NCBI RefSeq assembly: GCF_000968535.2
Contig: NC_016112.1
Location: 496,001 to 560,000, forward strand
Direction: 5' to 3'
Source: Methylotuvimicrobium alcaliphilum 20Z
GTDB lineage: Bacteria; Pseudomonadota; Gammaproteobacteria; Methylococcales; Methylomonadaceae
DNA: 64,000 bases
Position 1 is the stretch's first letter. Each line of letters opens with the position of its first letter. Below, piece by piece: positions 44,467-54,952 of this stretch. A program made the translations under genes and the position numbers. The notes under the pieces were generated by a model. That model was not told the DNA's origin. It worked only from the letters and a program-made list of their open reading frames with translations, and searched no databases.

Positions 44467-44695
44467 CCTAATTAGCAAGATGCTTCAGCTTGCCGAAGCC
44501 AACTGTCCGGGCAGGGGCTAGTCGTAGCCACTTCTGCGGGACGGGTTATTTAACCCGTCCCCAACGTTTCGGTTTGCCCTAAACAATTCGGTTGACTTCG
44601 GCCAAAGTCAAAACGTTTAGGACGGGGTTGCAAACCCCGTCCTGCTAGGGATACGCTGGTTTTTGGGCTTTAGCTGAAGAAACTTGCTAATCAGG
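44467..44695 (-). mobile_element. Element E copy 4 (229 bp, reverse)
   Basis: Same element as 751-980 in the opposite direction, with ends CCTAATTAGCAAG and CTTGCTAATCAGG. The flanking octamers (TTAGGGTT, TTATATTC) match only partly, so the target duplication has decayed. 44378-44466 shows nothing else. Confidence 0.75.
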
Positions 44696-44782
44696 TTATA
44701 TTCTTAGACGGTTTTTCAATCAAAAGGGAGTAATGTATGGTCTGTTATTAAAGGGTTTTTTAAAATTTAACGGGGGCGGGGT

Positions 44783-45646
44783 ATGAGTGAAGATATTCGA
44801 ATGGGTCCGGTACGTTTGATTCAAGGTATTGAAGTCCCAAGTTTCTTTTATGGGACGGCCTGGAAGGAAGAACGGACCGAGGCATTGGTTTTGGCCGCGA
44901 TCGAAGCCGGTTTTCGGGCCGTCGATACCGCGAATCAGCGGCGGCATTATTACGAAGAGGGCGTCGGACATGCGCTAAGCAAGGTGCTGGGGGAGGGCCG
45001 ACTTAAACGCGGCGAGCTGTTTCTGCAAAGCAAGTTTACCTATGCGGCGAGTCAAGATCATCGGCTTCCTTACGATCCCGATGCGGATTACGCCACGCAG
45101 GTCGAGCAGTCGTTCAGCCGCACGCTAAAGCATTTGGGCACCGATTATCTGGATTCCTTCATTTTGCATGGGCCTTCGCTAGGCCAAGGTCTGGCCGAAG
45201 CGGATCGCGAAGTATGGCGAGCGATGGAAAGTCTCTGCAAATCCGGTTCGGTTCGATTGATCGGCGTTTCGAATATCAGTGAGGATCAATTAAGGCTCTT
45301 GATTGAATTTGCCGAGATTAAGCCGGCATTCGTGCAAAACCGATGTTTTGCTCGGACGCAATGGGATTCCGAGGTTAGAAAGCAATGTCGCGATCATGGC
45401 ATCGTTTACCAAGGCTTTTCGTTGTTGACGGCGAACGTTTCCGAATTGAACCGCCCTATCATGGATCAGGTTACAAAGCGTCACGGCTGTACCAAGGCGC
45501 AGGCCGTGTTTCGTTTCGCGTTGCAACTCGGTATGATTCCGTTGACCGGCACGAGCGATCCGGAGCACATGAAACAAGACTTGTCGGTATATGACTTCGC
45601 GTTCAATGCAGATGAAATAGCTATGATTGAAAATGTTGCGGCTTGA
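44783..45646 (+). CDS. Aldo-keto reductase
   Basis: 287 residues, cytoplasmic NAD(P)H-dependent oxidoreductase with the TIM-barrel fold. The family tetrad is visible: Asp48 (FRAVDTA), Tyr56 or Tyr57 (RRHYYEEGVG), Lys84 (LQSKFT) and His129 (FILHGP). The nucleotide-binding region near the C-terminus (MIPLTGTSDPEHMKQDL) is typical. The substrate is unknown. GGGGCGGGG precedes ATG 44783, which is weak as a ribosome site. Single gene. Confidence 0.9.
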   Translation: MSEDIRMGPVRLIQGIEVPSFFYGTAWKEERTEALVLAAIEAGFRAVDTANQRRHYYEEGVGHALSKVLGEGRLKRGELFLQSKFTYAASQDHRLPYDPDADYATQVEQSFSRTLKHLGTDYLDSFILHGPSLGQGLAEADREVWRAMESLCKSGSVRLIGVSNISEDQLRLLIEFAEIKPAFVQNRCFARTQWDSEVRKQCRDHGIVYQGFSLLTANVSELNRPIMDQVTKRHGCTKAQAVFRFALQLGMIPLTGTSDPEHMKQDLSVYDFAFNADEIAMIENVAA

Positions 45647-45699
45647 ATCGATGATTCGAGTCATTGTTCAATGATCCTCGTTCCCGCATGCCGGCAGTG

Positions 45700-45822
45700 G
45701 TGATGAGTTTCCGCTTCCGCCTCTACCCATTCTAGGCGAGAGCCATTTGATAGGGGCGGCTCGGCGTCGGGGGTAGCAGGGTAGTAGGATGGGTAGTAGC
45801 GAAGCGGAAACCCATCATGGGG
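45700..45822. repeat. Diverged REP-A pair
   Basis: Two REP-A arms facing each other with several mismatches and a longer 60-bp linker. Confidence 0.55.
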
Positions 45823-45959
45823 AGCGGCAAGCGCTAGGCGATGCAGCTTGCACCGCTCCCCGTCTGGGAATGCATACTGATCTTGTCTCGGTAGCCAAGG
45901 TAGGGATTCCCACGGAGGACCGCGCGAAGTATATATAAGTTATAAATTATCCTTATGCA

Positions 45960-46041
45960 ATCTTAGCTAATGAGGCCTCGATACCATTTTATGTCACTTA
46001 ACATTGTCGGCCTCGAAATCGCGATCAGGGGATCGCTCCCA
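45960..46041 (-). repeat. REP-B (reverse, full length) forming the 5' exon of intron copy 2
   Basis: The complete REP-B tail is followed by the hairpin GCGATC-AGGG-GATCGC (46021-46036) and TCCCA (46037-46041). The intron starts at the next base. Confidence 0.75.
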
Positions 46042-46808
46042 GTGCGCCCAGGAGGGCACAAAATCAGCAGGGTGTAAGTCCCTGTCGGCGTAAGCCATAA
46101 CGTCGTAGCTGAAAGTAACTGCGTCACCGCGAGGTGGGGTGGAGAGCAACTGGAGGCAAAAGAGCAGTCCGCAGTAAAGCGAATCCGATTCGGCGGGGTA
46201 AGGCGGCGAGTCCCCTGGGAGTCGACGAAGCCTGAAAACCATCATTTACGTTGTTGTGGCAGATAAAACGATAAATGGGCCTACCTTGTGGTTGGGAGTG
46301 GAATGTTCAGAAGGTATTGTGAAGAAACTGGGGAGACCTGTTACGGAGGTGACCGTGGCAGGAGTCAGAACCCTTATATTACCGTAAGTCGAGGAAGCTC
46401 AAGGCAAGGCGAGGACAGTGTGGCACCGCTGGGAAACCAGGCGGAAACAGAGAAAACAAACACGAGCCTAAACCGAGAGGGGAAAAGATGGTAAAAGCCG
46501 GCTAGCAAAACCGGCCATAGGAAAGAAGGGTAGGAAGGTGGAAACGAGGTAGCGTTCGGTGTCACGGCCATTAAGCCAACCTCAGGTAAAAGGCTTAAAG
46601 AGGCTCAGCCGTTGAAGGGAGCCGAAGGTAACGAATCAAACCGAGTTTGCGGGCTGACGTGGTAACGCGGAGTAATGGGGTTCACCAATTAATAACACCA
46701 TTGCTCACCAGCTTGTCCCGATGAGGAAACCACCGACTGGAGAGCCGTGTGCGGGAGAACCGCATGCACGGTTCGGAGGGAGGGGAGAGAAATCTTCCCT
46801 ACCCCTAT
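46042..46808 (+). mobile_element. Group II intron, ORF-less, copy 2 (767 nt)
   Basis: Same length as copy 1 with two base differences noticed (near intron positions 156 and 369). Domain V is at 46742-46774. It is inserted in the same place of a REP-B pair as copy 1, but after a hairpin of different sequence, and is followed by CAG. No reverse transcriptase gene lies within 20 kb on either side. Confidence 0.9.
46742..46774 (+). ncRNA. Group II intron domain V, copy 2
   Basis: 33-nt domain V hairpin identical to that of copy 1. Confidence 0.85.
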
Positions 46809-46826
46809 CAGCGCTTGCAATCCTCT

Positions 46827-46990
46827 GTGGGAGCGACGCCTTCGTCGCGACTATCGAAGCCACCGATACTCGGCAGCCGGGGATTTTATCGAAGCTCCCG
46901 ATGTCACTTGCCGGACGGGTTTTATAAACCCGTTCGTAACGTTTTATCACCCTAAGATGGGTTTTCGCTTCGCCTCTACCCATCCTACTG
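46827..46990. repeat. REP-B (forward) and half REP-A after intron copy 2
   Basis: GTGGGAGCGACGCCTTCGTC at 46827 is the right half of the intron-split REP-B pair. A single REP-A arm lies at about 46957-46990. Nothing else is seen up to 47078. Confidence 0.65.
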
Positions 46991-47078
46991 CTTTTTTTCC
47001 TGGTTCTCACGGTCCTCCGTGGGAACCCATACACATTTAGGGATGTTATTTTTTACCGTATCTTAAGAGGAATTTGCG

Positions 47079-47426
47079 ATGCCTTATTTAAAACTCAATA
47101 CCAATACGCCCATCACCGATGAAAAATCTTCGCCATTACTGGCTGAAATGTCGCAACTGATGGCCAAAGAGACCGGTAAGTCGGAGCGCTATGTCATGGT
47201 CGAGCTGGCTTCCGGCAAGCCGATGTTGTTCGGCGGGAGCGATAAGCCATTGGCTTATCTCGAATGTAAAAGTATCGGCTTGAGCGGCGCTCAGGCGCGT
47301 TCGTTGTCGACGTCATTAAGCCGCTTGCTGGAAAAGGAATTGTCGATACCGCCCGATCGCGTTTATATCGAATTCAGCAATTGCCCGGCGGAATTATGGG
47401 GATGGAACGGTTCAACATTCGGATGA
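47079..47426 (+). CDS. MIF/phenylpyruvate tautomerase-family protein
   Basis: 115 residues starting MPYLKLNTN. Removal of Met leaves Pro1, the catalytic base of the MIF/tautomerase superfamily. The regions SERYVMVELASGKPMLFGGS, PLAYLECKSIG and DRVYIEFSNCPAELWGWNGSTFG match the MIF layout. AAGAGGAA lies about ten bases before ATG 47079. The natural substrate in bacteria is usually unknown. Confidence 0.85.
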   Translation: MPYLKLNTNTPITDEKSSPLLAEMSQLMAKETGKSERYVMVELASGKPMLFGGSDKPLAYLECKSIGLSGAQARSLSTSLSRLLEKELSIPPDRVYIEFSNCPAELWGWNGSTFG

Positions 47427-47537
47427 GCGAGTGATAGGTTGCGCGGCGACTGTGCAGATTTGCCCTGCGATTCAGCCTTCGATAATTGTGATCACCTAAC
47501 GTACATGAAGGTGCTATTATCACTCCGGCAAATGAAG

Positions 47538-47644
47538 GCTCGACGGCGGAATCTGATTGCCATGGATGGCGTGAATGCCGATTTTGCATGGAGCAAAAAT
47601 CGGCCCTGCCGCCGACGCGCTTGTCGATCGAGCAACCGCACTCT
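47538..47644. mobile_element. Element F (copy 7), right part with nested H
   Basis: The left end is missing. H is present with the stem GCCGATTTT...AAAAATCGGC, which differs from other copies by a paired change. The rest of 47427-47743 shows no gene. Confidence 0.55.
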
Positions 47645-47743
47645 CTTCGGAGCCGGCATTTTCGTTGCTGAGTTTTTGTATATCGAAAATTAGATAAAGA
47701 GTCTAAATCTACGAACTTTCACAGTAAGGAGAAAGGAGGTTTT

Positions 47744-48091
47744 ATGTTATTTAAATTGATTATGGTCTTTGTCGATGAGGACAAGGTTGAAGACGTTATG
47801 GACGCGTCGAGAAACGCCGGTGCGACTGGTGCGACGATCATCAGCAAGGCTCGTGGGCAAGGTCTCGAAAAAGTCGTCGGTATTTTGGGTTTCGAAATAT
47901 TGAGCCCGCGTGCGGTCGTGCTGATACTGGCCGAGGCGAGGCGGGCCGAACGTATTTTGGAGGCGGTTACCGAAGCCGGCAATCTCGATGAAAGTCTCGG
48001 CACCGGCATCGCGATTCAGCTCGATGTCGACAAGGCCTTGGGGCTCAGCGAGCATGTCAAAGAACTGGAAAAAAAGAAGCCGTTCGTATGA
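47744..48091 (+). CDS. PII-like (GlnB-fold) protein
   Basis: 115 residues. The N-terminus MLFKLIMVFVDEDKVEDVMDASRNAGATGATIIS and the C-terminal GTGIAIQLDVDKALGLSEHV fit the PII-like fold. The T-loop is present but lacks the uridylylated Tyr motif of GlnB, so it belongs to the wider PII-like group. Two purine-rich tracts (AAGGAG and AAAGGAGG) precede ATG 47744. It lies 58 bp upstream of a Kef-type antiporter, in the same direction. Other PII-like proteins regulate a neighbouring transporter by binding nucleotides, so that is the most likely role here. Confidence 0.75.
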   Translation: MLFKLIMVFVDEDKVEDVMDASRNAGATGATIISKARGQGLEKVVGILGFEILSPRAVVLILAEARRAERILEAVTEAGNLDESLGTGIAIQLDVDKALGLSEHVKELEKKKPFV

Positions 48092-48149
48092 GCGACTGCC
48101 GTTGCTTTGAGTTATTTAACATTTTATTCGAAAACAAGCGCACCAACCG

Positions 48150-50126
48150 ATGATAGAACAAGCCTTTGTGCAGATATTATTGATGCTCGGCACGTCCGTG
48201 GCTGCCGTCATCCTGTTTCAGAAACTGCACATTCCCTCAAGTCTCGGCTATCTGATGGTCGGGGTGCTGTTCGGCGCGCATACGCCGGGGCCGGTCATCG
48301 ACGTTCAACAGATTCGGGAAGTTGCCGAATTCGGTATCGTGTTTTTGCTGTTCACGATCGGTCTGAGTTTTTCGTTGCCACAGATCCATGCCTTGCGCGG
48401 TCAAGTTTTGAGTCTCGGCACCGGGCAAGTCGTTTTGACGACAGCGTTGATCGGCACGGGCTGTTGGTTGCTCGGTTTGCCGCCGGCGACCTCGTTCGTG
48501 ATCGGCGCGGTGTTCGCACAATCGTCGACGACGATCATCAGCAAACAACTCGCCGAGCAGGGGGAGGAAAATAGCCGGCACGGCCGATTGGGTGTTGCGA
48601 TGTCAGTGTTTCAGGACGTGACAGCCGTGCCTTTGATTGTTGTCATTCCGGTGCTCGGCGTGCTTGATGACGATGCCGGCGTGTTGTTCGAATCGCTCGG
48701 CTGGGCAATGGCCAAGGCTATTGTCGCATTTTTGCTGGTTTTCATGCTGGGCAGATGGTTGCTTCGCCCGTTGTTTCATAGCGTCGCGGCAAGGCGTTCC
48801 ACCGAGCTGTTCACGCTGACGGTGCTGTTCGTATCGCTGTTGGCTGCGTGGACGACCAGCCAGCTCGGTTTGTCGATGGCGTTTGGCGCGTTTCTGGTCG
48901 GCATGATGCTCGGTGAAACTGAATTTCGGCATCAGGTTGAATCGACGATCAGGCCGTTTCGCGATGTCTTGATCGGTTTGTTCTTCGTCAGCATCGGCAT
49001 GCTGTTCGATCCTGCAGCGATTCCTCAGAATTGGCAATGGGCAACGATCGGCACCATCGCGATGCTCGTGTCGAAAACGGTCTTGGTCGCGCTGATCGTG
49101 CGCTGGTCGGGTCTCGACGGTCTGACTGCATGGCGTACCGGGTTCTTGCTCGCGGTCGGCGGAGAGTTCGGCTTTGCGTTGCTTGCGATCGCGCTCGACG
49201 TCAATGCCATTGCCAATCAATATTCACAGATCGTCTTTACTTCGGTATTGTTTTCAATGATAGTGGCGCCTTTTCTGATTCGCTATAACCATGTTCTGGC
49301 CGGCTTGTTGGTACGACGGTCGGTAAGGCGTCAAAATGATCCCGAAACGTTGCCGGTTAGTGCCGATGCGACGCAACATCTACACGATCATGCGATCATT
49401 TGCGGCTACGGTCGTATCGGACAGAGTGTCGGTCATTTTCTCGAAGAGGAAAAAATTCCTTATGTCGCGGTCGATCTCGATTCGGCGCGTATCAAAGAGG
49501 CTCATGTCGCTGGTGAACCGGTCTATTACGGCGACTCGTCGGAGCGCGACATTCTCGAGGCCTTGGGCATCGATAGCGCCAAATTGCTCGTGATCAGTTA
49601 CGACGATGTGTTGTTGGCGAAAAAGATTTTGCATCACGTTCGCGCATTGCGTCCGGATTTGCCGGTCATGGTGCGAACGCGCGACGAGGCCCATGTCGAT
49701 GAATTGCGGCAAGCCGGCGCGACCGAAGTCGTGCCCGAGGTGCTCGAAGCTGGACTGATGATTGCGTCTCATGCGTTGTTGTTGCTAAACGTGCCGTTCA
49801 AGCGTGTCGTGCGCAGGATGCAGCAGCAGCGGGCCGGCCGTTACCGGCTGCTGCGCGAATTGTATCGCGGCGAGGATGTGTTTTCGGATAATCCGAATAT
49901 TCTGACGGAGGACGGGCTGCGCAGCGTTTTGATGTTGCCGGGTAGTCGGGGAATCGGCAAAAAACTTTCCGAGTTTGCTTTCGACGGCGTGACGGTTTCG
50001 TCTTTGGTCAGGCAAGGGAGCAGAGAGGAGGATCCGCTCGATGTGTTCATCGTCGAAGGTGATGTCGTCGTGCTGTTCGGAGCGCCCGGCACTTTGGACC
50101 GGGCCGAGCGGCTTTTGCTCGGTTGA
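48150..50126 (+). CDS. Kef-type cation/proton antiporter (CPA2) with RCK domains
   Basis: 658 residues: about 12 membrane helices of the CPA2 type. An RCK N domain follows with the nucleotide-binding motif GYGRIG at about 419-424, and a C-terminal TrkA-C-like domain (LTEDGLRSVLMLPGSRGIGKKL...). Such proteins export K+ or Na+ in exchange for protons under control by bound ligands. It differs from KefB/KefC by the added TrkA-C domain. Translation may be linked to the PII-like gene upstream. The substrate ion is not determined. Confidence 0.85.
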   Translation: MIEQAFVQILLMLGTSVAAVILFQKLHIPSSLGYLMVGVLFGAHTPGPVIDVQQIREVAEFGIVFLLFTIGLSFSLPQIHALRGQVLSLGTGQVVLTTALIGTGCWLLGLPPATSFVIGAVFAQSSTTIISKQLAEQGEENSRHGRLGVAMSVFQDVTAVPLIVVIPVLGVLDDDAGVLFESLGWAMAKAIVAFLLVFMLGRWLLRPLFHSVAARRSTELFTLTVLFVSLLAAWTTSQLGLSMAFGAFLVGMMLGETEFRHQVESTIRPFRDVLIGLFFVSIGMLFDPAAIPQNWQWATIGTIAMLVSKTVLVALIVRWSGLDGLTAWRTGFLLAVGGEFGFALLAIALDVNAIANQYSQIVFTSVLFSMIVAPFLIRYNHVLAGLLVRRSVRRQNDPETLPVSADATQHLHDHAIICGYGRIGQSVGHFLEEEKIPYVAVDLDSARIKEAHVAGEPVYYGDSSERDILEALGIDSAKLLVISYDDVLLAKKILHHVRALRPDLPVMVRTRDEAHVDELRQAGATEVVPEVLEAGLMIASHALLLLNVPFKRVVRRMQQQRAGRYRLLRELYRGEDVFSDNPNILTEDGLRSVLMLPGSRGIGKKLSEFAFDGVTVSSLVRQGSREEDPLDVFIVEGDVVVLFGAPGTLDRAERLLLG

Positions 50127-50169
50127 TGGCGCAAGCCTTGTTAGCCGAACGTTTTGCCGCGGCTAATAT

Positions 50170-50199
50170 CTGACAGAAAATTGGACACTCCGATATAAT
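50170..50199 (+). promoter_or_regulatory. Sigma-70 promoter for tgt-yajC-secDF
   Basis: CTGACA (50170-50175), an 18-bp spacer and a perfect TATAAT (50194-50199) lie 56 bp before tgt. It is the best sigma-70 match noticed in the window. Confidence 0.7.
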
Positions 50200-50212
50200 A
50201 GCGCGCTTTTAG

Positions 50213-51370
<1,158 letters not shown>

Positions 51371-51413
51371 TGGCGGCCTTTTTGTATAACAACTACTATA
51401 AAAGAGGATAACA

Positions 51414-51761
51414 ATGAGTTTCTTAATTTCCGATGCCATGGCGCAAGCCGCGCCGGCGGCTCAGCAACCCGGTTTTGAAGGATTGCTGTTTCCGCTAGGA
51501 ATTCTGGTGTTTTTCTATTTTTTGTTTCTGCGGCCGCAATCTAAACGCAATAAAGAACACAAGCAGATGATCGCGTCGTTGACTAAAGGCGTCGAAGTCG
51601 TGACGAATGGCGGTGTTTTAGGTAAGGTCGCGGATTTAGACGATAACTTTGTCAAGCTTGAAATTAGCGAGAATGTCTTTATTCAGGTTCAGCGCCATGC
51701 CATTGGCAGCTTAATGCCGAAAGGCACCTATAAAGCAGTCGCCAAAAAACCGAAAGTTTGA
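51414..51761 (+). CDS. yajC: Preprotein translocase subunit YajC
   Basis: 115 residues: one membrane helix (about 22-40, LLFPLGILVFFYFLFLRPQSKR) followed by a small conserved cytoplasmic domain (GVEVVTNGGVLGKVADLDDNFVKLEI). It joins the SecDF complex. AAAGAGGAT lies about eight bases before ATG 51414. Confidence 0.95.
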   Translation: MSFLISDAMAQAAPAAQQPGFEGLLFPLGILVFFYFLFLRPQSKRNKEHKQMIASLTKGVEVVTNGGVLGKVADLDDNFVKLEISENVFIQVQRHAIGSLMPKGTYKAVAKKPKV

Positions 51762-51788
51762 TAGCGGGTTAAAAGTCGGAATAATAAA

Positions 51789-53636
51789 ATGCAAAATCGT
51801 TTCCCACTCTGGAAAAATCTATTAATCCTGATCGTCTTTTTGATTGGGCTTATTTATGCCTTACCCAATCTTTTCGGCGACGATCCGTCGGTTCAGGTGT
51901 CCTTCTCGAATGCCACTACGGTCGAGACCGCCCAGGTTCAGCAGATAGAAGAATTGGTCAAGCAAGCCGGAATGATCATTAAAGAAGTTGAAACCGGTAA
52001 TGGAAATGTCTTGGTTCGTTTCAACGATACCAACGACCAATTGAAAGCGGCGGATTTGCTGAGGGATAGACTGGGAAACGATGCTACTGTCGCGCTTAAC
52101 TTGGCGCCCGCGACGCCGGGTTGGCTGCGGGCGCTTGGTGCAAGCCCTATGTATCTAGGTCTTGATTTGCGCGGCGGCGTGCATTTTATGCTTGAAGTCG
52201 ATATGGATGCCGCGGTTAAGCAAGCCGAAGAGCGTTATAACGATGACGTTCGTTCCGCCTTGCGCGATGCCAAAATCCGTTACCAGTCTGTGTCGCAAGA
52301 GACCGGCTATATCCGTGTTAAGTTGAGAAGTGAAGAAGACACCAATGCCGCGGTTGCGGTGCTGGACAAGGATTTTTCGACACTGAATATCGAACGCCCG
52401 AATGTCGAGAACGAGCTTTGGCTCAGGATTACCGACGCCGAGCAAAAAGAAGTCAAAAAATTCGCGCTGGCGCAAAATATCACGACCTTGCGTAACCGGG
52501 TCAACGAGTTAGGTGTCGCCGAACCGGTCATCCAACAGCAAGGCAACAACCGTATCGTTGTGCAATTGCCCGGTATTCAAGACACGACCCGAGCCAAGGA
52601 TATTCTAGGTACGACGGCGACATTAGAATATCGCTTGGTCGACGTCGAGCATGACGTGCAAAAAGCATTGAAAGGACGCCCGCCGGTCGGCAGCCGCATC
52701 TATTACGAGAAAAACGGTAATCCGATTCTATTAGATAGACGCATCATCGTGACCGGCGATCAGATCGTCGACGCTTCGTCCGGTTTGGATCAAAACAGTT
52801 CGCCTGCAGTATTCGTGACTTTGAACGGTATCGGCGCGAAGAAAATGGGTAAGGTGACCAGCGAGAATATCGGTCGGCCAATGGCGGTCGTGTTCGTCGA
52901 ATATAAAGTAAAAACGCGTGAAGTTAACGGCGAAAAAGTTAGGACCAAGGAAAAGGTTGAAAAAGTGATCAGCATCGCGACGATTCGCGATGCGTTTAGT
53001 AAGCGTTTCCAAACCACCGGTCTCGATAGCACTACGGAAGCCCGTAATTTGGCTTTATTGCTTAGAGCAGGCGCCTTGGCAGCTCCGGTCGATATCGTCG
53101 AAGAGCGCACTGTCGGTCCGAGCCTCGGTCAAGATAATATCGATCAAGGGATGAGGTCGGTTATGGTCGGTTTTGTTCTGGTGTTGTTATTCATGGCGGC
53201 TTATTACCGCGTGTTCGGTCTGGTCGCGAATCTGGCGCTGGGTTTCAATCTGGTTCTGGTTGTCGCGGTGCTTTCGATGTTGCAGGCCACGCTGACTATG
53301 CCGGGCATTGCCGGGATCGTGCTGACCATCGGTATGGCGGTCGATGCGAACGTGCTGATTTTTGAGCGCATTCGCGAGGAAATCAAAAACGGCAACACGC
53401 CGCAATCGAGTATCTTTGCCGGTTACGAAAAAGCCTTCGGGACGATTTTCGATGCCAATATCACGACGCTTTTGGTGGCCTTGGTCTTGTTCGGATTCGG
53501 CACGGGGCCGGTCAAAGGTTTCGCGGTGACACTGTCGATCGGGATTTTATCGTCGATGTTCACGGCCATTTTAGGCACTCGCATGGTAATTAACTGGATT
53601 TACGGCAGTCGCCGTGTCGAGAAATTGTCGATTTAG
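51789..53636 (+). CDS. secD: Protein translocase subunit SecD
   Basis: 615 residues, inner membrane. A single N-terminal helix is followed by a large periplasmic part with the motifs GLDLRGGVHFMLEVD, TTLRNRVNELGVAEPVIQQQGNNRIVVQLPG and AGALAAPVDIVEERTVGPSLG. Five more helices with GMAVDANVLIFERIREE carry the conserved charged residues for proton flow. Length and order fit the family. Drives late steps of protein export. Confidence 0.97.
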   Translation: MQNRFPLWKNLLILIVFLIGLIYALPNLFGDDPSVQVSFSNATTVETAQVQQIEELVKQAGMIIKEVETGNGNVLVRFNDTNDQLKAADLLRDRLGNDATVALNLAPATPGWLRALGASPMYLGLDLRGGVHFMLEVDMDAAVKQAEERYNDDVRSALRDAKIRYQSVSQETGYIRVKLRSEEDTNAAVAVLDKDFSTLNIERPNVENELWLRITDAEQKEVKKFALAQNITTLRNRVNELGVAEPVIQQQGNNRIVVQLPGIQDTTRAKDILGTTATLEYRLVDVEHDVQKALKGRPPVGSRIYYEKNGNPILLDRRIIVTGDQIVDASSGLDQNSSPAVFVTLNGIGAKKMGKVTSENIGRPMAVVFVEYKVKTREVNGEKVRTKEKVEKVISIATIRDAFSKRFQTTGLDSTTEARNLALLLRAGALAAPVDIVEERTVGPSLGQDNIDQGMRSVMVGFVLVLLFMAAYYRVFGLVANLALGFNLVLVVAVLSMLQATLTMPGIAGIVLTIGMAVDANVLIFERIREEIKNGNTPQSSIFAGYEKAFGTIFDANITTLLVALVLFGFGTGPVKGFAVTLSIGILSSMFTAILGTRMVINWIYGSRRVEKLSI

Positions 53637-53663
53637 GCGCATTTCGGATTAAGAAGACTGATT

Positions 53664-54590
53664 ATGAATAATAAAACGATAGATTTTTTGGGAAAGCGTC
53701 AGTGGGCCTATATTTTTTCCGCGTTGCTGCTGCTGGTTTCGATCGGGTCGCTGGCGGTTCAAGGCTTAAAGATGGGCATCGACTTTACCGGCGGTACGTT
53801 GGTTGAAGTCGCTTATCAAGATGCGGCCGATTTGACGGTGATGCGCGCGGCGCTTGCCGATGAAGGGTTTGGAGAAGCAATGGTGCAGCATTTCGGTAGC
53901 GCCAGGGATGTCTTGATTCGTTTGAAGCCCGATGAGGCTGTGTCGAGTGCCGAGCTCAGCGCGCGCGTGGTTGCAGCGATCAATAAAAAAACGGCGGAAC
54001 CAGCCGAGTTGCGCCGTGTCGAATTCGTCGGGCCGCAAGTCGGCGATGAATTGGCCGAAGACGGCGGTTTGGCGATGCTGTATTCGATGTTCGGGGTGCT
54101 GATCTATATCGCGTGGCGCTTCGAATATAAATTTGCGTTGGGGTCGGTTGCGGCCTTGATTCACGATGTCATTATAACGCTTGGCTTTTTTTCGCTGTTC
54201 GGGCTTGAATTCGACTTGACGGTATTGGCTGCCGTTTTAGCGGTCATCGGTTATTCGCTAAACGATACGATCGTCGTATTCGATCGAATTCGCGACAATT
54301 TTAGGATTTTAAGGCAAGTCGGTTCCGAGGAAGTGATGAATACTTCCTTGAATGAAACTTTGAGCCGTACTCTGATGACCTCGTTCACGACGATTTTAGT
54401 GTTGATCGCATTGGCTGTACTCGGCGGCGAAATTATTCATAATTTTTCAGTGGCTTTGTTGGTCGGTATTTTGATAGGGACGTATTCTTCTATCTATGTT
54501 GCGAGCCCAATCGTGCTGGCCTTAGGGATTACGCAAAAAGATTTGATGGTGCCGATCAAGGAAGGTACCGATGTCGATGATTTGCCTTAG
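53664..54590 (+). CDS. secF: Protein translocase subunit SecF
   Basis: 308 residues with six helices. Conserved motifs are GIDFTGGTL, RVEFVGPQVGDELAEDG, LAVIGYSLNDTIVVFDRIRDN and NETLSRTLMTSFTTILVLIAL. It is the partner of SecD, 27 bp downstream of it. A run of 7-base repeats starts six bases after its stop codon. Confidence 0.97.
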   Translation: MNNKTIDFLGKRQWAYIFSALLLLVSIGSLAVQGLKMGIDFTGGTLVEVAYQDAADLTVMRAALADEGFGEAMVQHFGSARDVLIRLKPDEAVSSAELSARVVAAINKKTAEPAELRRVEFVGPQVGDELAEDGGLAMLYSMFGVLIYIAWRFEYKFALGSVAALIHDVIITLGFFSLFGLEFDLTVLAAVLAVIGYSLNDTIVVFDRIRDNFRILRQVGSEEVMNTSLNETLSRTLMTSFTTILVLIALAVLGGEIIHNFSVALLVGILIGTYSSIYVASPIVLALGITQKDLMVPIKEGTDVDDLP

Positions 54591-54595
54591 CATTG

Positions 54596-54630
54596 TTAGC
54601 AGTTAGCAGTTAGCAGTTAGCAGTTAGCAG
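54596..54630 (+). repeat. Heptanucleotide tandem repeat (TTAGCAG)5
   Basis: Five perfect copies of TTAGCAG beginning six bases after the secF stop codon. Confidence 0.9.
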
Positions 54631-54674
54631 TGAATAGTGAATTGGTCCTTGCTTAGAAAAGGCTATGTTTTGTC

Positions 54675-54886
54675 TCGTTCCCAAGCTCCAGCTTGGGAAC
54701 GCCTACCTTCAAGCTCTGCTTGACGAAGCTCGTAGGATGCGGTGAGGCACGAACCGCATCGATCGCGACCTGTGCGGTGCACGTTGTTTAACGCATCCTG
54801 CACGCCTTCACAGGCTCTTTGGTTTGGGAAACTTTTTAGTTAAGCTCTTGCTTACCGGTTTCGAGAAGCTGGAGCTTGGGAACGAG
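54675..54886. repeat. Foldback element I (empty form)
   Basis: The ends are inverted copies of TCGTTCCCAAGCTCCAGCTT. The inside includes GATGCGGTGAGGC..CGCATC type inverted segments. The copy at 60210-60754 is the same element with element F inserted after GGTTTGGGGAATCC. Confidence 0.65.
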
Positions 54887-54952
54887 TGAAACAGCGGTAT
54901 ATGTCAATGATTTTGAGACACCCATAATAAAAAATTAGTGTAGATTGTGAGT

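Noticed and set aside
48603-49220. Minus-strand frame opposite the Kef-type antiporter
   Set aside because: Charged, low-complexity translation opposite a conserved membrane protein.
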